A DNA stretch of 64,000 nt from NCBI RefSeq assembly GCF_030408635.1, contig NZ_CP047198.1:1302001-1366000 (forward strand), written 5' to 3'. Numbering within the stretch: the stretch's first letter is position 1; every line of letters starts with the position of its first letter. Shown here piece by piece: positions 35,729 through 45,782 of this stretch. The notes under the pieces are model-generated. The model did no database searches and had not been told where the DNA came from. It saw only the letters and a list, made by a program, of their open reading frames with translations. Origin of the DNA: Corynebacterium coyleae (GTDB lineage: Bacteria > Actinomycetota > Actinomycetes > Mycobacteriales > Mycobacteriaceae). The position numbers were made by a program, and so were the translations under genes.

Positions 35729-36943
35729 CTAGAGATGCACACCGAGTAGCCCCTCAAGTGCTGTCGCAATCACACCGTCGTAGTCGCCTCGTGCTTCATC
35801 GACCACACGAAGAGCTGTGGGCGTGTCAAGGTCGTCTGCCAGCGCAGCGCGCAACTTATCGACGACACCGAGCGCCTCGTCTTCAGACACCTCGTTCGCC
35901 AGGGCCTCACGCCACCGGTCGAGTCGCTCCTCAGCGGTGTGAAGAATCGCGTCGGAGAAATCACGGTCTTCCCGGTAGTGCTGGGAAAACACCGCCAGCC
36001 GGATCGCGGAAGCCTCGTGGCCTTGCTCGGTGAGCTTGTGAACAAAGACGAGGTTACCTAGTGACTTCGACATCTTCACACCATCAAGTGCGATCATGCC
36101 CGCGTGCACATAGTGGCCGGCCATCCGGTCCACGTGCAGCGCGGCCTCTGCGTGCGCGGCCGAGAACTCGTGGTGTGGAAACGCAAGGTCCGAACCACCA
36201 CCTTGGATCGCGAAACTTGCTCCTAAGCGGTTCGTCGCAATCGCGGAGCACTCTACGTGCCATCCCGGACGACCTGGGCCGAACGGCGAGTCCCAGGCTG
36301 GCTCGCCCTCACGGTGACCACGCCAGATCAGCGCGTCAAGCTTGTCGCGCTTGCCTTCACGCTCCGGGTCGCCACCGCGTTCAGCGAAGTACTCCTCCAT
36401 CGTTGCTCGGTCGAGGTTCGACTCGTAGCCAAACTGCTCGGTTGCATCGATCGAGGCATACACATCGCCCTGGTCGAGTGTGTAGGCCACGCCTTCGTCG
36501 AGAAGCTTCTGCACCATCTCGATGACCTCATCGACAGACTCCATCGCGCCGATGTAATCGCGCGGCGGGATGACGGAGAGAATCTCCATGTCACTGCGGA
36601 ACAGATCGATCTGGTTTGAGCCGAGTTCGCGCCAATCCACACCGTCACGCTCGGCTCGCTCGAACAGAGGGTCATCAACATCGGTGATGTTCTGTACATA
36701 GTGCACCTTGTGACCGTTAGCGATCAGCTGACGCTGCACAAGGTCGAATGTGAGATAGGTGGCAGCGTGTCCCAGGTGGGTCGAGTCGTATGGAGTGATA
36801 CCGCAGACATACAACCCCACTTCGCCCTTCGCATCCGGCGTGGTATCCACAGGTTTCACCTGCTGATCAGCGGTGTCGTAGAGCTTCAGCGGCACCGAAG
36901 TGCCGGCAACGTTAGGAACAATTGGGTTCGGCCAAGCTTGCAT
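35729..36943 (-). CDS. mshC: Mycothiol ligase MshC (cysteine:glucosaminyl-inositol ligase)
   Basis: A 404-aa protein from ATG 36943. It resembles cysteinyl-tRNA synthetase with HLGHA (HIGH-like; in [11 protein letters not shown]), KMSKS (KMSKSLGN) and a zinc-site Cys (VCGITPYD), but is too short for tRNA binding. It joins cysteine to GlcN-Ins, the penultimate step in mycothiol synthesis. This marks the host as an actinobacterium. It lies just downstream of uppP. Confidence 0.96.
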   Translation of the reverse strand: MQAWPNPIVPNVAGTSVPLKLYDTADQQVKPVDTTPDAKGEVGLYVCGITPYDSTHLGHAATYLTFDLVQRQLIANGHKVHYVQNITDVDDPLFERAERDGVDWRELGSNQIDLFRSDMEILSVIPPRDYIGAMESVDEVIEMVQKLLDEGVAYTLDQGDVYASIDATEQFGYESNLDRATMEEYFAERGGDPEREGKRDKLDALIWRGHREGEPAWDSPFGPGRPGWHVECSAIATNRLGASFAIQGGGSDLAFPHHEFSAAHAEAALHVDRMAGHYVHAGMIALDGVKMSKSLGNLVFVHKLTEQGHEASAIRLAVFSQHYREDRDFSDAILHTAEERLDRWREALANEVSEDEALGVVDKLRAALADDLDTPTALRVVDEARGDYDGVIATALEGLLGVHL

Positions 36944-36953
36944 GCGCCCAACC

Positions 36954-37784
36954 CTACACAGGCTGCATGACACCAGTGCCAAGCAGAATCATCACAATGA
37001 CACCGAGTGGGATGCGGTAGGCAGCGAACCAGGCAAACGAGTGGTTAGAAACGAACTTCAGCAACCACGCAATGGAGATGTAACCGACGATAAAGCCAAT
37101 TCCGGAGCCGACAAGCAGCTGCATTCCGGAGGCAGCCTGTCCCGCTTGCGGGTCAAACGCATCGGGCAAGGAGAACAGACCAGACGCGAGTACCGCGGGG
37201 ATAGCCAGAAGGAAGCTAAACCGGGTAGCAACCTCGCGGTCGAGGTTGAGGAACAAACCACCCGAGATCGTTCCGCCGGAGCGCGACACACCAGGAATCA
37301 GCGCTAGGCACTGCCACAGGCCCATGAGAACGGCGTCCTTCATAGTCAGCTCCTCAAACCCACGAGACTTCTTGCCGCGGCGTTCCGCAAGAATGAACAC
37401 CAGAGAGAACAAAATGAGCACGGTCGCGGTGATCCACAAGTTGCGGAAGTTTTCGCGAATCAGGTCCTTCAGCAACACACCTGCCAACCCGACTGGGATC
37501 GTGCCGGCGATGACCATCCAGCCCATGCGGTAATCAAACCCTCGCTTGGCCTTGTCGAACAGTCCAGCGAACCAAGCGGTGAGAATCCGCCAAATGTCCT
37601 TGGCAAAGTACACAAGCACGGCAAGCTCGGTACCGAGCTGGATCACAGCGGTAAAACTTGCGCCAGCGTCCTCCCCCCAAAACAGCTCCGAGACGATACG
37701 GAGGTGACCTGACGAGGACACCGGGAGAAACTCCGTCAAGCCCTGCACGATGGAGAGGACGATCACCTGTAGCCACGACATCAT
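36954..37784 (-). CDS. uppP: Undecaprenyl-diphosphatase UppP (BacA)
   Basis: A 276-aa membrane protein with about eight helices and the two family signatures: [15 protein letters not shown] (residues 14-28) and PGVSRSGGT. It dephosphorylates the C55 lipid carrier on the outer face of the membrane for reuse in peptidoglycan synthesis, and gives bacitracin tolerance. Starts are ATG 37784 or 37781. It ends 10 bp before the mshC start, the same order as Rv2136c/mshC in mycobacteria. Confidence 0.96.
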   Translation of the reverse strand: MMSWLQVIVLSIVQGLTEFLPVSSSGHLRIVSELFWGEDAGASFTAVIQLGTELAVLVYFAKDIWRILTAWFAGLFDKAKRGFDYRMGWMVIAGTIPVGLAGVLLKDLIRENFRNLWITATVLILFSLVFILAERRGKKSRGFEELTMKDAVLMGLWQCLALIPGVSRSGGTISGGLFLNLDREVATRFSFLLAIPAVLASGLFSLPDAFDPQAGQAASGMQLLVGSGIGFIVGYISIAWLLKFVSNHSFAWFAAYRIPLGVIVMILLGTGVMQPV

Positions 37785-37853
37785 GGCTGCACACCCTACT
37801 CCGCACCGCGCTTGATCACTGAACGCAGCAGGCTGATTGCTAGGCTTACGTGC

Positions 37854-38891
37854 GTGATTGTTCGACGTACTGCTTCCCGTTTTACTGCCGCACTCTGCCT
37901 TAGCGCGGTGTTACCGCTCGCGCTGGCAGCATGCAGCGCCACCCCGAACGCAAAAATCGAGGAGGCGGGTGGCGACGCCGCAGCCAACATGGGCAGCGCC
38001 GAACCTGCCCAGTCCCCTGCGAGCGAGAACCCGGCTGGGCGTGTAGTGCAGTTTGAGGCTGTGCGCGACCTCGACACGACAAACGGTGTTGTCGGGGTGC
38101 GCACAGAAAATGCCCTGCTGATTGGGTCGATCGACGACATTGCCAACGGCAAGGCTGAAGAGCATCCACTCGACGCGTCGTGCGGGGATGTATCTGCCAG
38201 CGATGGGTCGTTCGCAGTGGCGTGTGATGGGGCTGTCAACGTCTTCGGCCAAGCCGCGCAAACTATTAGCACCGACCTTCCGGTGACTTCGGCGACTGTT
38301 GTTTCCAGCGGTGAAGTGCTCGCTGCAAGCGATACAGAGCGCAAAGTGTGGGTGTTTAAGGACGGGGAACTGTCGGACACGATCGATGTTGCCCGCGAGA
38401 CCGACCAGCTGCAGGCGGTCGCCCTCGACGGCCAAGATGACGCGGTAGTTCGCATCAGCAGCTTCGACACCACCATCCAGGACATCGACTGGCAGGGCTC
38501 CCGCCAGGGCGGCACGCTGCGTGTTGGCCTCGGCGTGGGCAAGGTTGCCGCAGGCGAGCACGGGCTTGTGCTCGCCGCCGACTCCACCGGCAACCAGATC
38601 CACGTCTACACCACCGACGACATCATTCGTCTCCAGCAGAGCGCACCTGTGCCGGAAGGCCCGTGGGACGTCGCGTGGGATTCGTCGCAACGCCTTGCAT
38701 GGGTAAGTTCCTTGGCTGAAAACACCGCAACCGGATACGACATCTCCCAGGGTGTGCCGATCGAAAAGAAGAGTTTCGCCACTGTCGCGAACGCTCAGAG
38801 CATCATTTCGCTTGACGACGGCACCGTCGTCCTCGCATCCGCCACCGGCGATGGCATCCAAATCGTCGCACCCGACGAGCAGATTAACTAG
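37854..38891 (+). CDS. Secreted lipoprotein with beta-propeller-like repeats
   Basis: A 345-aa protein from GTG 37854, which has a TAGGCT -10 just upstream and is probably leaderless. The basic N-terminus [10 protein letters not shown], a hydrophobic stretch and the lipobox LALAAC-S give a lipoprotein signal. The body holds repeated blocks of the type '[18 protein letters not shown]', like a WD/YncE-type propeller, and no catalytic motif. It sits 9 bp before pyrD and the pair is conserved in corynebacteria. Function unknown. Confidence 0.82.
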   Translation: MIVRRTASRFTAALCLSAVLPLALAACSATPNAKIEEAGGDAAANMGSAEPAQSPASENPAGRVVQFEAVRDLDTTNGVVGVRTENALLIGSIDDIANGKAEEHPLDASCGDVSASDGSFAVACDGAVNVFGQAAQTISTDLPVTSATVVSSGEVLAASDTERKVWVFKDGELSDTIDVARETDQLQAVALDGQDDAVVRISSFDTTIQDIDWQGSRQGGTLRVGLGVGKVAAGEHGLVLAADSTGNQIHVYTTDDIIRLQQSAPVPEGPWDVAWDSSQRLAWVSSLAENTATGYDISQGVPIEKKSFATVANAQSIISLDDGTVVLASATGDGIQIVAPDEQIN

Positions 38892-38900
38892 GAGACCAAC

Positions 38901-39980
38901 ATGAGTCTTTACGACCGCGCCCTGCAACTGATGTTCCGCATCCCGCCGGAGCGCATCCACGGCATCATCAGCGGTGGCCTGCGTGTGCTGGATGCCGCGA
39001 GTCCCATCAACCGCGCACTCGAGAAGGTTGTACGCGTCCACGACCCCGTGCTGCGCCAGACAGTGTTCGGCGTTGACTTCCCTGCCCCGCTCGGACTTGC
39101 GGCTGGGTTTGATAAAAACGCTGAAGCTATCGACGCCTGGGGCGCCGTTGGCTTCGGCTACGCAGAGATGGGCACGGTGACCCCGAAGCCGCAGCCGGGT
39201 AATCCCGCCCCACGCCTGTTCCGCCTTCCCGCGGACAAGGCAATTTTGAACCGTATGGGGTTCAACAACAAGGGTGCACTCGTTGTCGCAGATAACCTGC
39301 GCAGCAGGAAGTCCGACGACATCGTCGGGATTAACATCGGCAAGAACAAGACCGCCGAAGACGCTGTCGCCGACTACCGCGCAACCGCTACCGCCCTTGG
39401 CCCGCTGGCCGACTATCTCGTGGTCAACGTGTCCTCCCCGAACACGCCGGGTCTTCGCGACCTGCAGGCGGTGGAGGAGCTTCGCCCCATCCTTTCCGTG
39501 GTGAAAGAGTCGACCACCACCCCGGTGCTGGTCAAGATCGCGCCAGATCTTTCGGACGAGGACATCGACGCTGTTGCAGACCTCGCTGTCGAACTCGGAC
39601 TCGACGGCATCGTGGCGACCAACACCACGATCTCCCGCGACGGGCTGCACACCAATGCAGACGAGGTTGCAGCCATGGGTGCGGGTGGCATCTCTGGTGC
39701 ACCCGTTGCGGCACGCTCACTCGAGGTGCTCAAGCGCCTCTACGACCGCATCGGCGGCCAATTGGCGATCATCAGTGTTGGCGGTATCTCCACACCCCAA
39801 CAGGCGTGGGAACGCATCACTTCAGGTGCCAATCTGTTGCAGGGCTACACGCCATTCATCTACGGCGGCCCGGGTTGGATCCGGGATATCCACCGGGGCA
39901 TTGCTGCACAGATTAAGGCCCACGGTCTGAACTCTATTGAGCAGGCCGTGGGCAGTGGGCTTGAGTGGAAAGCGCTCTAG
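38901..39980 (+). CDS. pyrD: Quinone-dependent dihydroorotate dehydrogenase
   Basis: A 359-aa class 2 PyrD. An N-terminal membrane-contact helix pair ([15 protein letters not shown]) precedes the FMN barrel with [17 protein letters not shown], catalytic Ser in [14 protein letters not shown] and the FMN-phosphate site [15 protein letters not shown]. It oxidises dihydroorotate in pyrimidine synthesis and passes electrons to quinone. Start ATG has AGGAG upstream. Its stop shares CTAG with the converging small membrane protein. Confidence 0.97.
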   Translation: MSLYDRALQLMFRIPPERIHGIISGGLRVLDAASPINRALEKVVRVHDPVLRQTVFGVDFPAPLGLAAGFDKNAEAIDAWGAVGFGYAEMGTVTPKPQPGNPAPRLFRLPADKAILNRMGFNNKGALVVADNLRSRKSDDIVGINIGKNKTAEDAVADYRATATALGPLADYLVVNVSSPNTPGLRDLQAVEELRPILSVVKESTTTPVLVKIAPDLSDEDIDAVADLAVELGLDGIVATNTTISRDGLHTNADEVAAMGAGGISGAPVAARSLEVLKRLYDRIGGQLAIISVGGISTPQQAWERITSGANLLQGYTPFIYGGPGWIRDIHRGIAAQIKAHGLNSIEQAVGSGLEWKAL

Positions 39981-40333
39981 GCCTTCGGTTGCACGCTGCG
40001 CCGTAGAATCACGGCGCAGAAGCCCGCGGCGATAGCCCAAGCGACAAGCCACACCGGCGTCGTCATGAATAATGCGGTGTTCGGCAAAATTACCCCAAGG
40101 CCGATCAAGACGATCGCGATGAAAAGGGCGATAACCTGCGTGCGCGAGCCTTGCTGCTCTTTGTTCGTGGTCGCAAACGCACCGACGAGAGCGACAGCCA
40201 CAAGCACCGTGAGCACCTGAGGGGTGATCACAAACCCCTCATCACCACGGGTAAATCCGACGACTGCATAGAGGACGAGTGCGGCGGCAAGACCTAAAAA
40301 GGCACCGCCGACGCGAAGCTGCACAGGTACCAT
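39977..40333 (-). CDS. Small four-helix membrane protein
   Basis: A 118-aa protein with four hydrophobic segments (residues ~9-26, 38-54, 67-84, 92-109). No family recognised, possibly a DUF6542-like or other actinobacterial membrane protein. It lies downstream of the PEBP-family gene on the same strand (10-bp gap) and converges on pyrD with a 4-nt stop overlap. Confidence 0.7.
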   Translation of the reverse strand: MVPVQLRVGGAFLGLAAALVLYAVVGFTRGDEGFVITPQVLTVLVAVALVGAFATTNKEQQGSRTQVIALFIAIVLIGLGVILPNTALFMTTPVWLVAWAIAAGFCAVILRRSVQPKA

Positions 40334-40343
40334 TCGCCGAATA

Positions 40344-40877
40344 CTACTGGTTCTCGTACCAACCCCAGATGATTGCCCGGCCCAACGAGTGGAAGTTCAG
40401 GTTGAACCCGAGCTGCGTTGGGTTCGCGATCTGATCTGCCGGCAATTCCGTGTCCACCGCGTGGACTACGAACAGGTAGCGGTGCGGCCCGTGGCCTGCC
40501 GGCGGGTTTGCACCGTAGAACCCTTTAACTCCGGAATCACCGGTGAGCACAACCGCGCCGACGCCCAGGTCCTCCTTGGCGCCTGCGCCAGCAGGCAGCT
40601 CGGTGATATCTGCCGGGATGTTGAACGCGGACCAGTGCCAAAAACCCGACGCGGTTGGTGCGTCCGGGTCGAAGCACGTCACTGCGTAAGTCTTCGTCCC
40701 CTCAGGCGCACCTTCCCACGCAAGCTGCGGGCTGGTGGCGTTATCGCCGGCAAGTGTGTCGTTGAGACGCTCGCCCTCAACAATGTCATCCGAGGTCACC
40801 GTGAACGAAGGCACGTCCGCCAGGGGCGCATACGGATCGGGGCCGGGGAAACGGTCTGAAACATAGGAAGCAGTCAT
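40344..40877 (-). CDS. YbhB/YbcL family PEBP-like protein
   Basis: A 177-aa phosphatidylethanolamine-binding protein fold. SPQLAWEGAPEGTKTYAVTCFDPDAPT and GFWHWSAFNIPADITELPAGAG are the ligand-site signatures, and YNGANPPAGHGPHRYLFVVHAVD-like residues complete it. The role in bacteria is unclear (small-molecule or lipid binding). It lies between an ABC exporter and a small membrane protein on the same strand. Confidence 0.92.
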   Translation of the reverse strand: MTASYVSDRFPGPDPYAPLADVPSFTVTSDDIVEGERLNDTLAGDNATSPQLAWEGAPEGTKTYAVTCFDPDAPTASGFWHWSAFNIPADITELPAGAGAKEDLGVGAVVLTGDSGVKGFYGANPPAGHGPHRYLFVVHAVDTELPADQIANPTQLGFNLNFHSLGRAIIWGWYENQ

Positions 40878-40898
40878 AGACCCATTCCTACCTGAAAA

Positions 40899-42704
40899 TC
40901 AGTGACCCTCGCCACTCCACGCCTCAAAGAGTTGTGCATATCTCCCACCGGCAGCAAGCAGCTCGGCATGGGTGCCGTCTTCGATAATGCGTCCTGCTTC
41001 CATCACCAGGATGCGATCAGCGGTTGCAGCTTGATCGAGGCGATGCGCGACAACCAACGCCGTCGTGCCTTCAGTAATCCTTGCAGCAGCATCTTCGAGC
41101 GTGTTTGTGGCATCACTGCCCGCCTCTGCTGTCGCTTCGTCCAGGATGAGGATCTTCGGACCTGCCAACGCCACACGCGCGAGCGCGACCTGTTGCTTCA
41201 CCTCGGGTGGGAGGTCATCTGCGCCTGCCCCCACAGCGGTGTCGAGCCCATTGGGGAAGAGTCGGGCAAACTGCGTGCTGTTCGGATCCAACCCGACACT
41301 GGCGAGCGCCTTGAGCAAAACAGTGTCGTCACTTCCCGGAGCAGCCATAGACAGGTCTTCGCGCAGCGTGCCCGCGAAGATATGCACGTCCTGGGTGAGC
41401 AGGGTGACGTTCTTCGCAGTCCAGACGTCGCTGACATGGGAGGTATCTACCCCACCAACTCGGATGCTCCCCGAAGTCGGCTCCACCAAGCCTGCGATAA
41501 GCGCTGCCAGCGTGGATTTGCCCGCGCCAGACGTGCCGACGAGCGCCGTCATCGTGCCCGCTGCGAGCGTCACCGAGAGGTCCTCAAGAACGTTAGCTCC
41601 GCCGGGGTAGGCAAAGGACACGTGGTTGATCTCAACGTCTTCAGGGGCATCGAGGTCATCAGGTACCACGGTGGCCGCTCGGCCGTCCGCCAGTTTGGCC
41701 AAACTCACCGCGCGCCCAACAGACGTGGCGGCGCTTTGGAGCTCTCCGATGAAAAACAGCGCATTAAACACGACGACCTCAGCACGGATCACCATGAACA
41801 CAGCAGCGCTGGCCTCCCCAGGTGTCACAGCGCCTGTAGACACCAACCAGGCACCCACACCAAGAGTGAGCAGCACCCATGCTGCGAAGGCGAACTGTCC
41901 GATGCCCATGAGACGAATGAACCAGGGCACACGATCCATCGTCGCCTCCACCGCACCCCAGGAGGTGCGACGCATGCGCCCAAGCGCCCAACGTTCTAGT
42001 CCGAACGCGCGAAGCGTCGGCAGGCCACGCACCGTATCAAGCAGCACTGCGTTTCTACGAGCCTCCGCCACACTCACTGCGTTCGACGCAGCAGGGATTG
42101 CACGCACAACGGCTCGCGCGAACGGGTACGTGCAGATACCGACTATGACGAGGATGAGGGCAAAGCGGACGTCGATAAGCAAAAGCCCGAGAAAGGTAAT
42201 CGGAAACACGAAGGCTGTGGTGAGGACCCTGGATCCGATCGCGGTGATCGTTTGCACCACATCATCGATGTCCTTCGTCATGCGCGTAATCACGTTGCCG
42301 GTGCCCAACTCCATCACCCGCGGCACAGGCGCGCGCAAGATAGCGTCGAGGCAACGACGGCGCAGATCGATCGACGCACGGGCGACCTTCTGGCCCACCA
42401 CATAGTTGCCCAGACCACGGAGGGACAGCTCGATCAGCATGCACAACATTGCCAATGCGATGGCCCAAATAAAAGCACTGCTGCCAGAGCCGAGCCCGGG
42501 TATCGAGCCACCGATCAACGGGTCAACGCTGCGCCCAAACAGGTTCGACTGTGTCGTGTTCACAGCAACGATCACAGCCTGGATACTCAACAGCATTACC
42601 CACCACCGACGATCCAGTGCGTTCGGCAGTTCCGCAAGGTACGCGAAGGTCTCCTTCACCCCAGCGGGGGCAACGGCATCGACGCGCTCGTATTCACGCT
42701 TCAT
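40899..42704 (-). CDS. ABC exporter subunit with intact Walker sites but degenerate signature
   Basis: A 601-aa fused permease-ATPase: six membrane helices (residues ~35-310) and one nucleotide-binding domain. Walker A GTSGAGKS (390-397), Q-loop TQDVHIF, Walker B ILILDE with catalytic E523 and the switch His H554 (VVAHRLD) are intact. The signature is LPPEV (498-502) instead of LSGGQ. It must therefore work with a partner that supplies LSGGQ. The directly upstream gene encodes exactly that. No substrate can be assigned. Confidence 0.92.
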   Translation of the reverse strand: MKREYERVDAVAPAGVKETFAYLAELPNALDRRWWVMLLSIQAVIVAVNTTQSNLFGRSVDPLIGGSIPGLGSGSSAFIWAIALAMLCMLIELSLRGLGNYVVGQKVARASIDLRRRCLDAILRAPVPRVMELGTGNVITRMTKDIDDVVQTITAIGSRVLTTAFVFPITFLGLLLIDVRFALILVIVGICTYPFARAVVRAIPAASNAVSVAEARRNAVLLDTVRGLPTLRAFGLERWALGRMRRTSWGAVEATMDRVPWFIRLMGIGQFAFAAWVLLTLGVGAWLVSTGAVTPGEASAAVFMVIRAEVVVFNALFFIGELQSAATSVGRAVSLAKLADGRAATVVPDDLDAPEDVEINHVSFAYPGGANVLEDLSVTLAAGTMTALVGTSGAGKSTLAALIAGLVEPTSGSIRVGGVDTSHVSDVWTAKNVTLLTQDVHIFAGTLREDLSMAAPGSDDTVLLKALASVGLDPNSTQFARLFPNGLDTAVGAGADDLPPEVKQQVALARVALAGPKILILDEATAEAGSDATNTLEDAAARITEGTTALVVAHRLDQAATADRILVMEAGRIIEDGTHAELLAAGGRYAQLFEAWSGEGH

Positions 42705-44267
42705 TTACTGTACCTCCAATGCGTTACCTGCAGAGCGCCACGCGGCATTTCCAGTGATCACTATGGTTGTTTTGTCCGCACGTAGCGTCTTAACCGCCGC
42801 AACGACGTCAGCTTGGGTGACAGAGTCCAGCCCTGTTGTTGGGTCGTCCAAAATGAGCACGTTCGGATCCGCTGCGAGTGCGCGTGCAAGTGCCACACGT
42901 TGCCGCTGCCCGCCCGACAAATTCAGCCCCGCCTCCCCCAGCGGCGCATCAGGCAATTCACCGTTCTCTCGGACACCTCCGAGGCGACGCAGAATGTCCT
43001 GACAATGCGCCGCAGCGAGCGCCTGCTTGACGACGACTGCCGGCAAATCACCGCGCGGATTCACGTTATCCGCGATCGTGCCCTCAAATACGTTGACGGT
43101 GTGCGGTGGGAACAGCACCCCCTCACGCTCCGCCCATGCCTCAACGACCGCAAACGATCGCTCATCCGGAGCGAGGATCCACAGCCCTGGACCGGGGATC
43201 GCGTTGGAGGTTGGCTGCGGCTCAGACACCTTTTCGGCTGCATGGTGCAACTCCACGATGCGCTTGCCACTGGCAACCGCCCTGCCCCACCCACTAGCTA
43301 GGTCACCGAAGGCAAATCCCGCCATATTCAGCGCAGGCGGCACTAGCAGCGCAACCGATGTCATCTGCCCAGGCGTGATCTCTCCGCGAAGCGTCAACCA
43401 GGCAGCAAGTGCCACGATCGCCAGATTGCACAGCCAAGCCACCACAAGACGAACAAAGCCCAGCCCGACTTCAACCTTCAGGTGCTTCAAGATCAATGCC
43501 CTGGCGTTGGCCGTCTCAACTGCAAAACGTTGTGCAACAGATGCACCCGCGCCAAGGCCCTTCACAGCACGAATGCCTTGAGAGACATCCGTGGCCAAGC
43601 CCGCGACATCCGCTTCCGCAGCGCGACGCTTCAACGAGATCCGCGTCACTGGTCCTGCGGTCCACGCCGCAAAAAGCCCAATGATCATCGCGCTAACCGG
43701 AATGGCAAGTGCCACCCACGGGGACACAGACCACATCGCCACCACTGCACCCGCGGCATAACCGATCGCCATAAGCGGAAACGACAGCAGTTCGCGGTAC
43801 CGTCCGACCGTGCTTGCGTCTGCATCGATCGTGTTGAGCACCGTACCCGGGCTCATCGCGCCTGCACCATCGCGCAGCACTCCGGAGGATAAGTGTAACC
43901 GGGCGTTGTGGGTAACCCGGCCCACCGACGCTGCCGCAAGGCCGTCGCCGGTTGCCTCACCGATGAACGACAAAACAAAAATGCCCACCAGTACCGCAAA
44001 CAGCCACCACGCGTTAAACGTTTCTTCGCCAAGGAGACCGTCCACGATCATGCCGACCACCACCGGCACGAACGCTGCGATACCGGAGCCAAAAAGGTAG
44101 CTCAGAATATGCAGCGCGAGCACACCCGGATACGCGGAAACCATGTCCCGAACGACCCGGTTACCTTCCTCCCATCGCGCCGGGTGGAGCCGGGCGGGGT
44201 CATGAGCAGGCGGAACTTGTGGGACGAACCAGCGGTACGTCAGCATTCTGCGCGGTGGAGCTATCAC
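42705..44267 (-). CDS. ABC exporter subunit lacking Walker A and switch His but with LSGGQ
   Basis: A 520-aa protein with six membrane helices (to residue ~325), but only ~27 residues (360-387) lie where the Walker A half of the domain should be, and no GxxGxGKS is there. A Q-loop-like [16 protein letters not shown] follows, then intact [10 protein letters not shown] (449-457). Walker B is LILDD with Asp475 in place of the catalytic Glu, and the H-loop reads TGN. The protein ends early. The frame is open throughout, so this is a stable form rather than a fresh frameshift. GTG 44267 has TAAATT 7 nt upstream (leaderless); ATG 44246 is an alternative. It abuts the 601-aa partner. Confidence 0.88.
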   Translation of the reverse strand: MIAPPRRMLTYRWFVPQVPPAHDPARLHPARWEEGNRVVRDMVSAYPGVLALHILSYLFGSGIAAFVPVVVGMIVDGLLGEETFNAWWLFAVLVGIFVLSFIGEATGDGLAAASVGRVTHNARLHLSSGVLRDGAGAMSPGTVLNTIDADASTVGRYRELLSFPLMAIGYAAGAVVAMWSVSPWVALAIPVSAMIIGLFAAWTAGPVTRISLKRRAAEADVAGLATDVSQGIRAVKGLGAGASVAQRFAVETANARALILKHLKVEVGLGFVRLVVAWLCNLAIVALAAWLTLRGEITPGQMTSVALLVPPALNMAGFAFGDLASGWGRAVASGKRIVELHHAAEKVSEPQPTSNAIPGPGLWILAPDERSFAVVEAWAEREGVLFPPHTVNVFEGTIADNVNPRGDLPAVVVKQALAAAHCQDILRRLGGVRENGELPDAPLGEAGLNLSGGQRQRVALARALAADPNVLILDDPTTGLDSVTQADVVAAVKTLRADKTTIVITGNAAWRSAGNALEVQ

Positions 44268-44307
44268 CCCGCAAAATTTAGCAGAATCTGCGCGTTATGC
44301 TGGCGAT

Positions 44308-44336
44308 TTGGTACCTGCAAGAACCGACCCTATAGT
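44308..44336 (+). promoter_or_regulatory. Promoter of tRNA-Leu
   Basis: TTGGTA (44308-44313), a 17-bp spacer and TATAGT (44331-44336), about 40 bp before the tRNA. Confidence 0.65.
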
Positions 44337-44375
44337 AGTGCAGGTGCCCAGCCGAGAGGCTGAACAAACACCCTA

Positions 44376-44461
44376 GCCCGGGTGGCGGAATGGCAGACGC
44401 GCTAGCTTGAGGTGCTAGTGTCCTATTAACGGACGTGGGGGTTCAAGTCCCCCTCCGGGCA
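44376..44461 (+). tRNA. tRNA-Leu (anticodon GAG)
   Basis: Acceptor 5' GCCCGGG pairs with TCCGGGC at the 3' end. The anticodon stem CTAGC/GCTAG encloses TTGAGGT, giving anticodon GAG. A long variable arm (GTGTCCTATTAACGGAC region) is typical of class II tRNA-Leu, and the T-loop is GGTTCAAGTCC. CCA is not encoded. The GAG anticodon reads CUC and CUU. Confidence 0.95.
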
Positions 44462-44468
44462 CAGATAA

Positions 44469-44515
44469 GTCCCGCTCAGCAGTCAATAGAACTGCGGAGC
44501 GGGACATTTATATTT
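44469..44515 (+). terminator. Terminator after tRNA-Leu
   Basis: GTCCCGCTC (44469-44477) pairs with GAGCGGGAC (44497-44505), with CAGT/ACTG pairing inside, followed by ATTTATATTT. Confidence 0.85.
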
Positions 44516-44538
44516 ACAGACATGGTCGAGGAGTGCGT

Positions 44539-45186
44539 ATGCCCAAGATATCGGGTTCCGCCCGCAACAAGCTCGTACTCGCAGTGCTTATCGTCGTGTT
44601 CATAGCGGGCTGGGTGTTTCTCGACGTCCCACCACTCTCCACACTTCGCACCTGGGCTGACACACTCGGCCCCTGGTTCCCAGTAGCGTTCTGGCTGCTC
44701 TATATCTTGATTACCCAATTCCCTATCCCGCGCACCGTGATGACCGTCTCTGCCGGCATTCTTTTCGGTTCGGTACAAGGGATCCTGATCGCGATTACCG
44801 CGACGACAGTCAGCGCAGTTATCTCACTGTTGATCGTGCGCACTCTGCTGCGGGATTGGGTAGAAGCGCGACTGACACATCCTGCTGTTGAGCAGATCAA
44901 CCGGCGCCTCGAAGAACGCGGCTGGCTCGCGATTTTCAGCCTGCGCCTCATTGCAGCCGTTCCATTTTCCGTCCTCAACTACGCAGCAGCGCTCACGCGC
45001 GTTCCGGTGTTGCCGTTTGCCATCGCAACGTTTGCGGGTTCACTTCCAGGAACCGTGTTGGTCACTATCTTTGGCGACACCCTCACGGGTGAGGCAAACC
45101 CTGTGGTCATCGCAGTGATGGCTGTATTGGCAGTGATTGGCCTTAGCGGGTTGATTCTCGACGCACGACTTCCGGCGCGTAAGTAA
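44539..45186 (+). CDS. TVP38/TMEM64 (SNARE-associated/DedA-like) membrane protein
   Basis: A 215-aa protein from ATG 44539 with GAGGAG 5 nt upstream (GTG 44533 is an alternative inside the Shine-Dalgarno). Five or six membrane helices. FPIPRTVMTVSAGILFGSVQGI and the re-entrant pattern FSLRLIAAVPFSVLNYAAALTRV ... GSLPGTVLVTIFGD are the VTT-domain signature. Such proteins are flippase- or transporter-like. A C55-phosphate or phospholipid role is known for related DedA families, but is not shown for this one. Confidence 0.88.
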   Translation: MPKISGSARNKLVLAVLIVVFIAGWVFLDVPPLSTLRTWADTLGPWFPVAFWLLYILITQFPIPRTVMTVSAGILFGSVQGILIAITATTVSAVISLLIVRTLLRDWVEARLTHPAVEQINRRLEERGWLAIFSLRLIAAVPFSVLNYAAALTRVPVLPFAIATFAGSLPGTVLVTIFGDTLTGEANPVVIAVMAVLAVIGLSGLILDARLPARK

Positions 45187-45221
45187 AGGCTCACGGGTAG
45201 ACCCGCGTAGTATTGGCAGCC

Positions 45222-45782
45222 ATGATTGCCGTGCATGCGAAATACAGGGGCCGCGAAAAAGGGCGTGCTGCCGTCGTCGAGCGTTCCGCGGAGGCGCTTG
45301 GCACTCTCCCAGGCATCAGCCCGTTTGAAGTGCTCGGTGTTGAAGATATCCGCACCCTGGTGGATGACGCTGAGGCTTCGTTAAACCTGATCATGGCGCT
45401 GCTCTCCGACGGCAACTGGGCCATCGGCCTAGGGGTCGCTGCAAGCAACAGCGATGCCTTGAAAGCTGCCTCAAAGGCGGTTGGGGTGAAAGCGGGCCAG
45501 GTGCGTGTGGTCGTCGACAAGCAAGGCGCAACTACTGAGGCTGCGGATATCGCTGCCGCATTCGCCCTGCTAGCCCACGTGCTGCACAAGCGGACATTCG
45601 AGGGACGAGAAGCGACCTCGCTCGTGCGCCGCGGGCTGAATCAGAATGAAGCAGCAGCCGAGCTCGGCATATCCAAGCAGGCAATCAGCCAGAGGCTCCA
45701 GGCAGCGGGATGGCCAGCCGAACAAGCCGGCTGGCAACTGGCCCTCAACCTGATTACTCGGGCTGCTGATCTGGCTGATTAA
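45222..45782 (+). CDS. Conserved actinobacterial protein with C-terminal helix-turn-helix
   Basis: A 186-aa protein from ATG 45222. TAGTAT lies just upstream, so the mRNA is probably leaderless. The C-terminal part GLNQNEAAAELGISKQAISQRLQAAGW is a clear HTH. The N-terminal ~120 residues (DDAEASLNLIMALLSDGNWAIGLG...) form a mixed fold of unknown role, likely a ligand or partner domain. It is probably a DNA-binding regulator. Its 3' end overlaps the SPFH gene by 29 bp on the other strand. Confidence 0.78.
   Translation: MIAVHAKYRGREKGRAAVVERSAEALGTLPGISPFEVLGVEDIRTLVDDAEASLNLIMALLSDGNWAIGLGVAASNSDALKAASKAVGVKAGQVRVVVDKQGATTEAADIAAAFALLAHVLHKRTFEGREATSLVRRGLNQNEAAAELGISKQAISQRLQAAGWPAEQAGWQLALNLITRAADLAD

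Noticed and set aside
37911-39650. A 579-codon minus-strand frame antisense to the lipoprotein and pyrD
   Set aside because: Overlaps two well-supported genes on the other strand and shows no domain.
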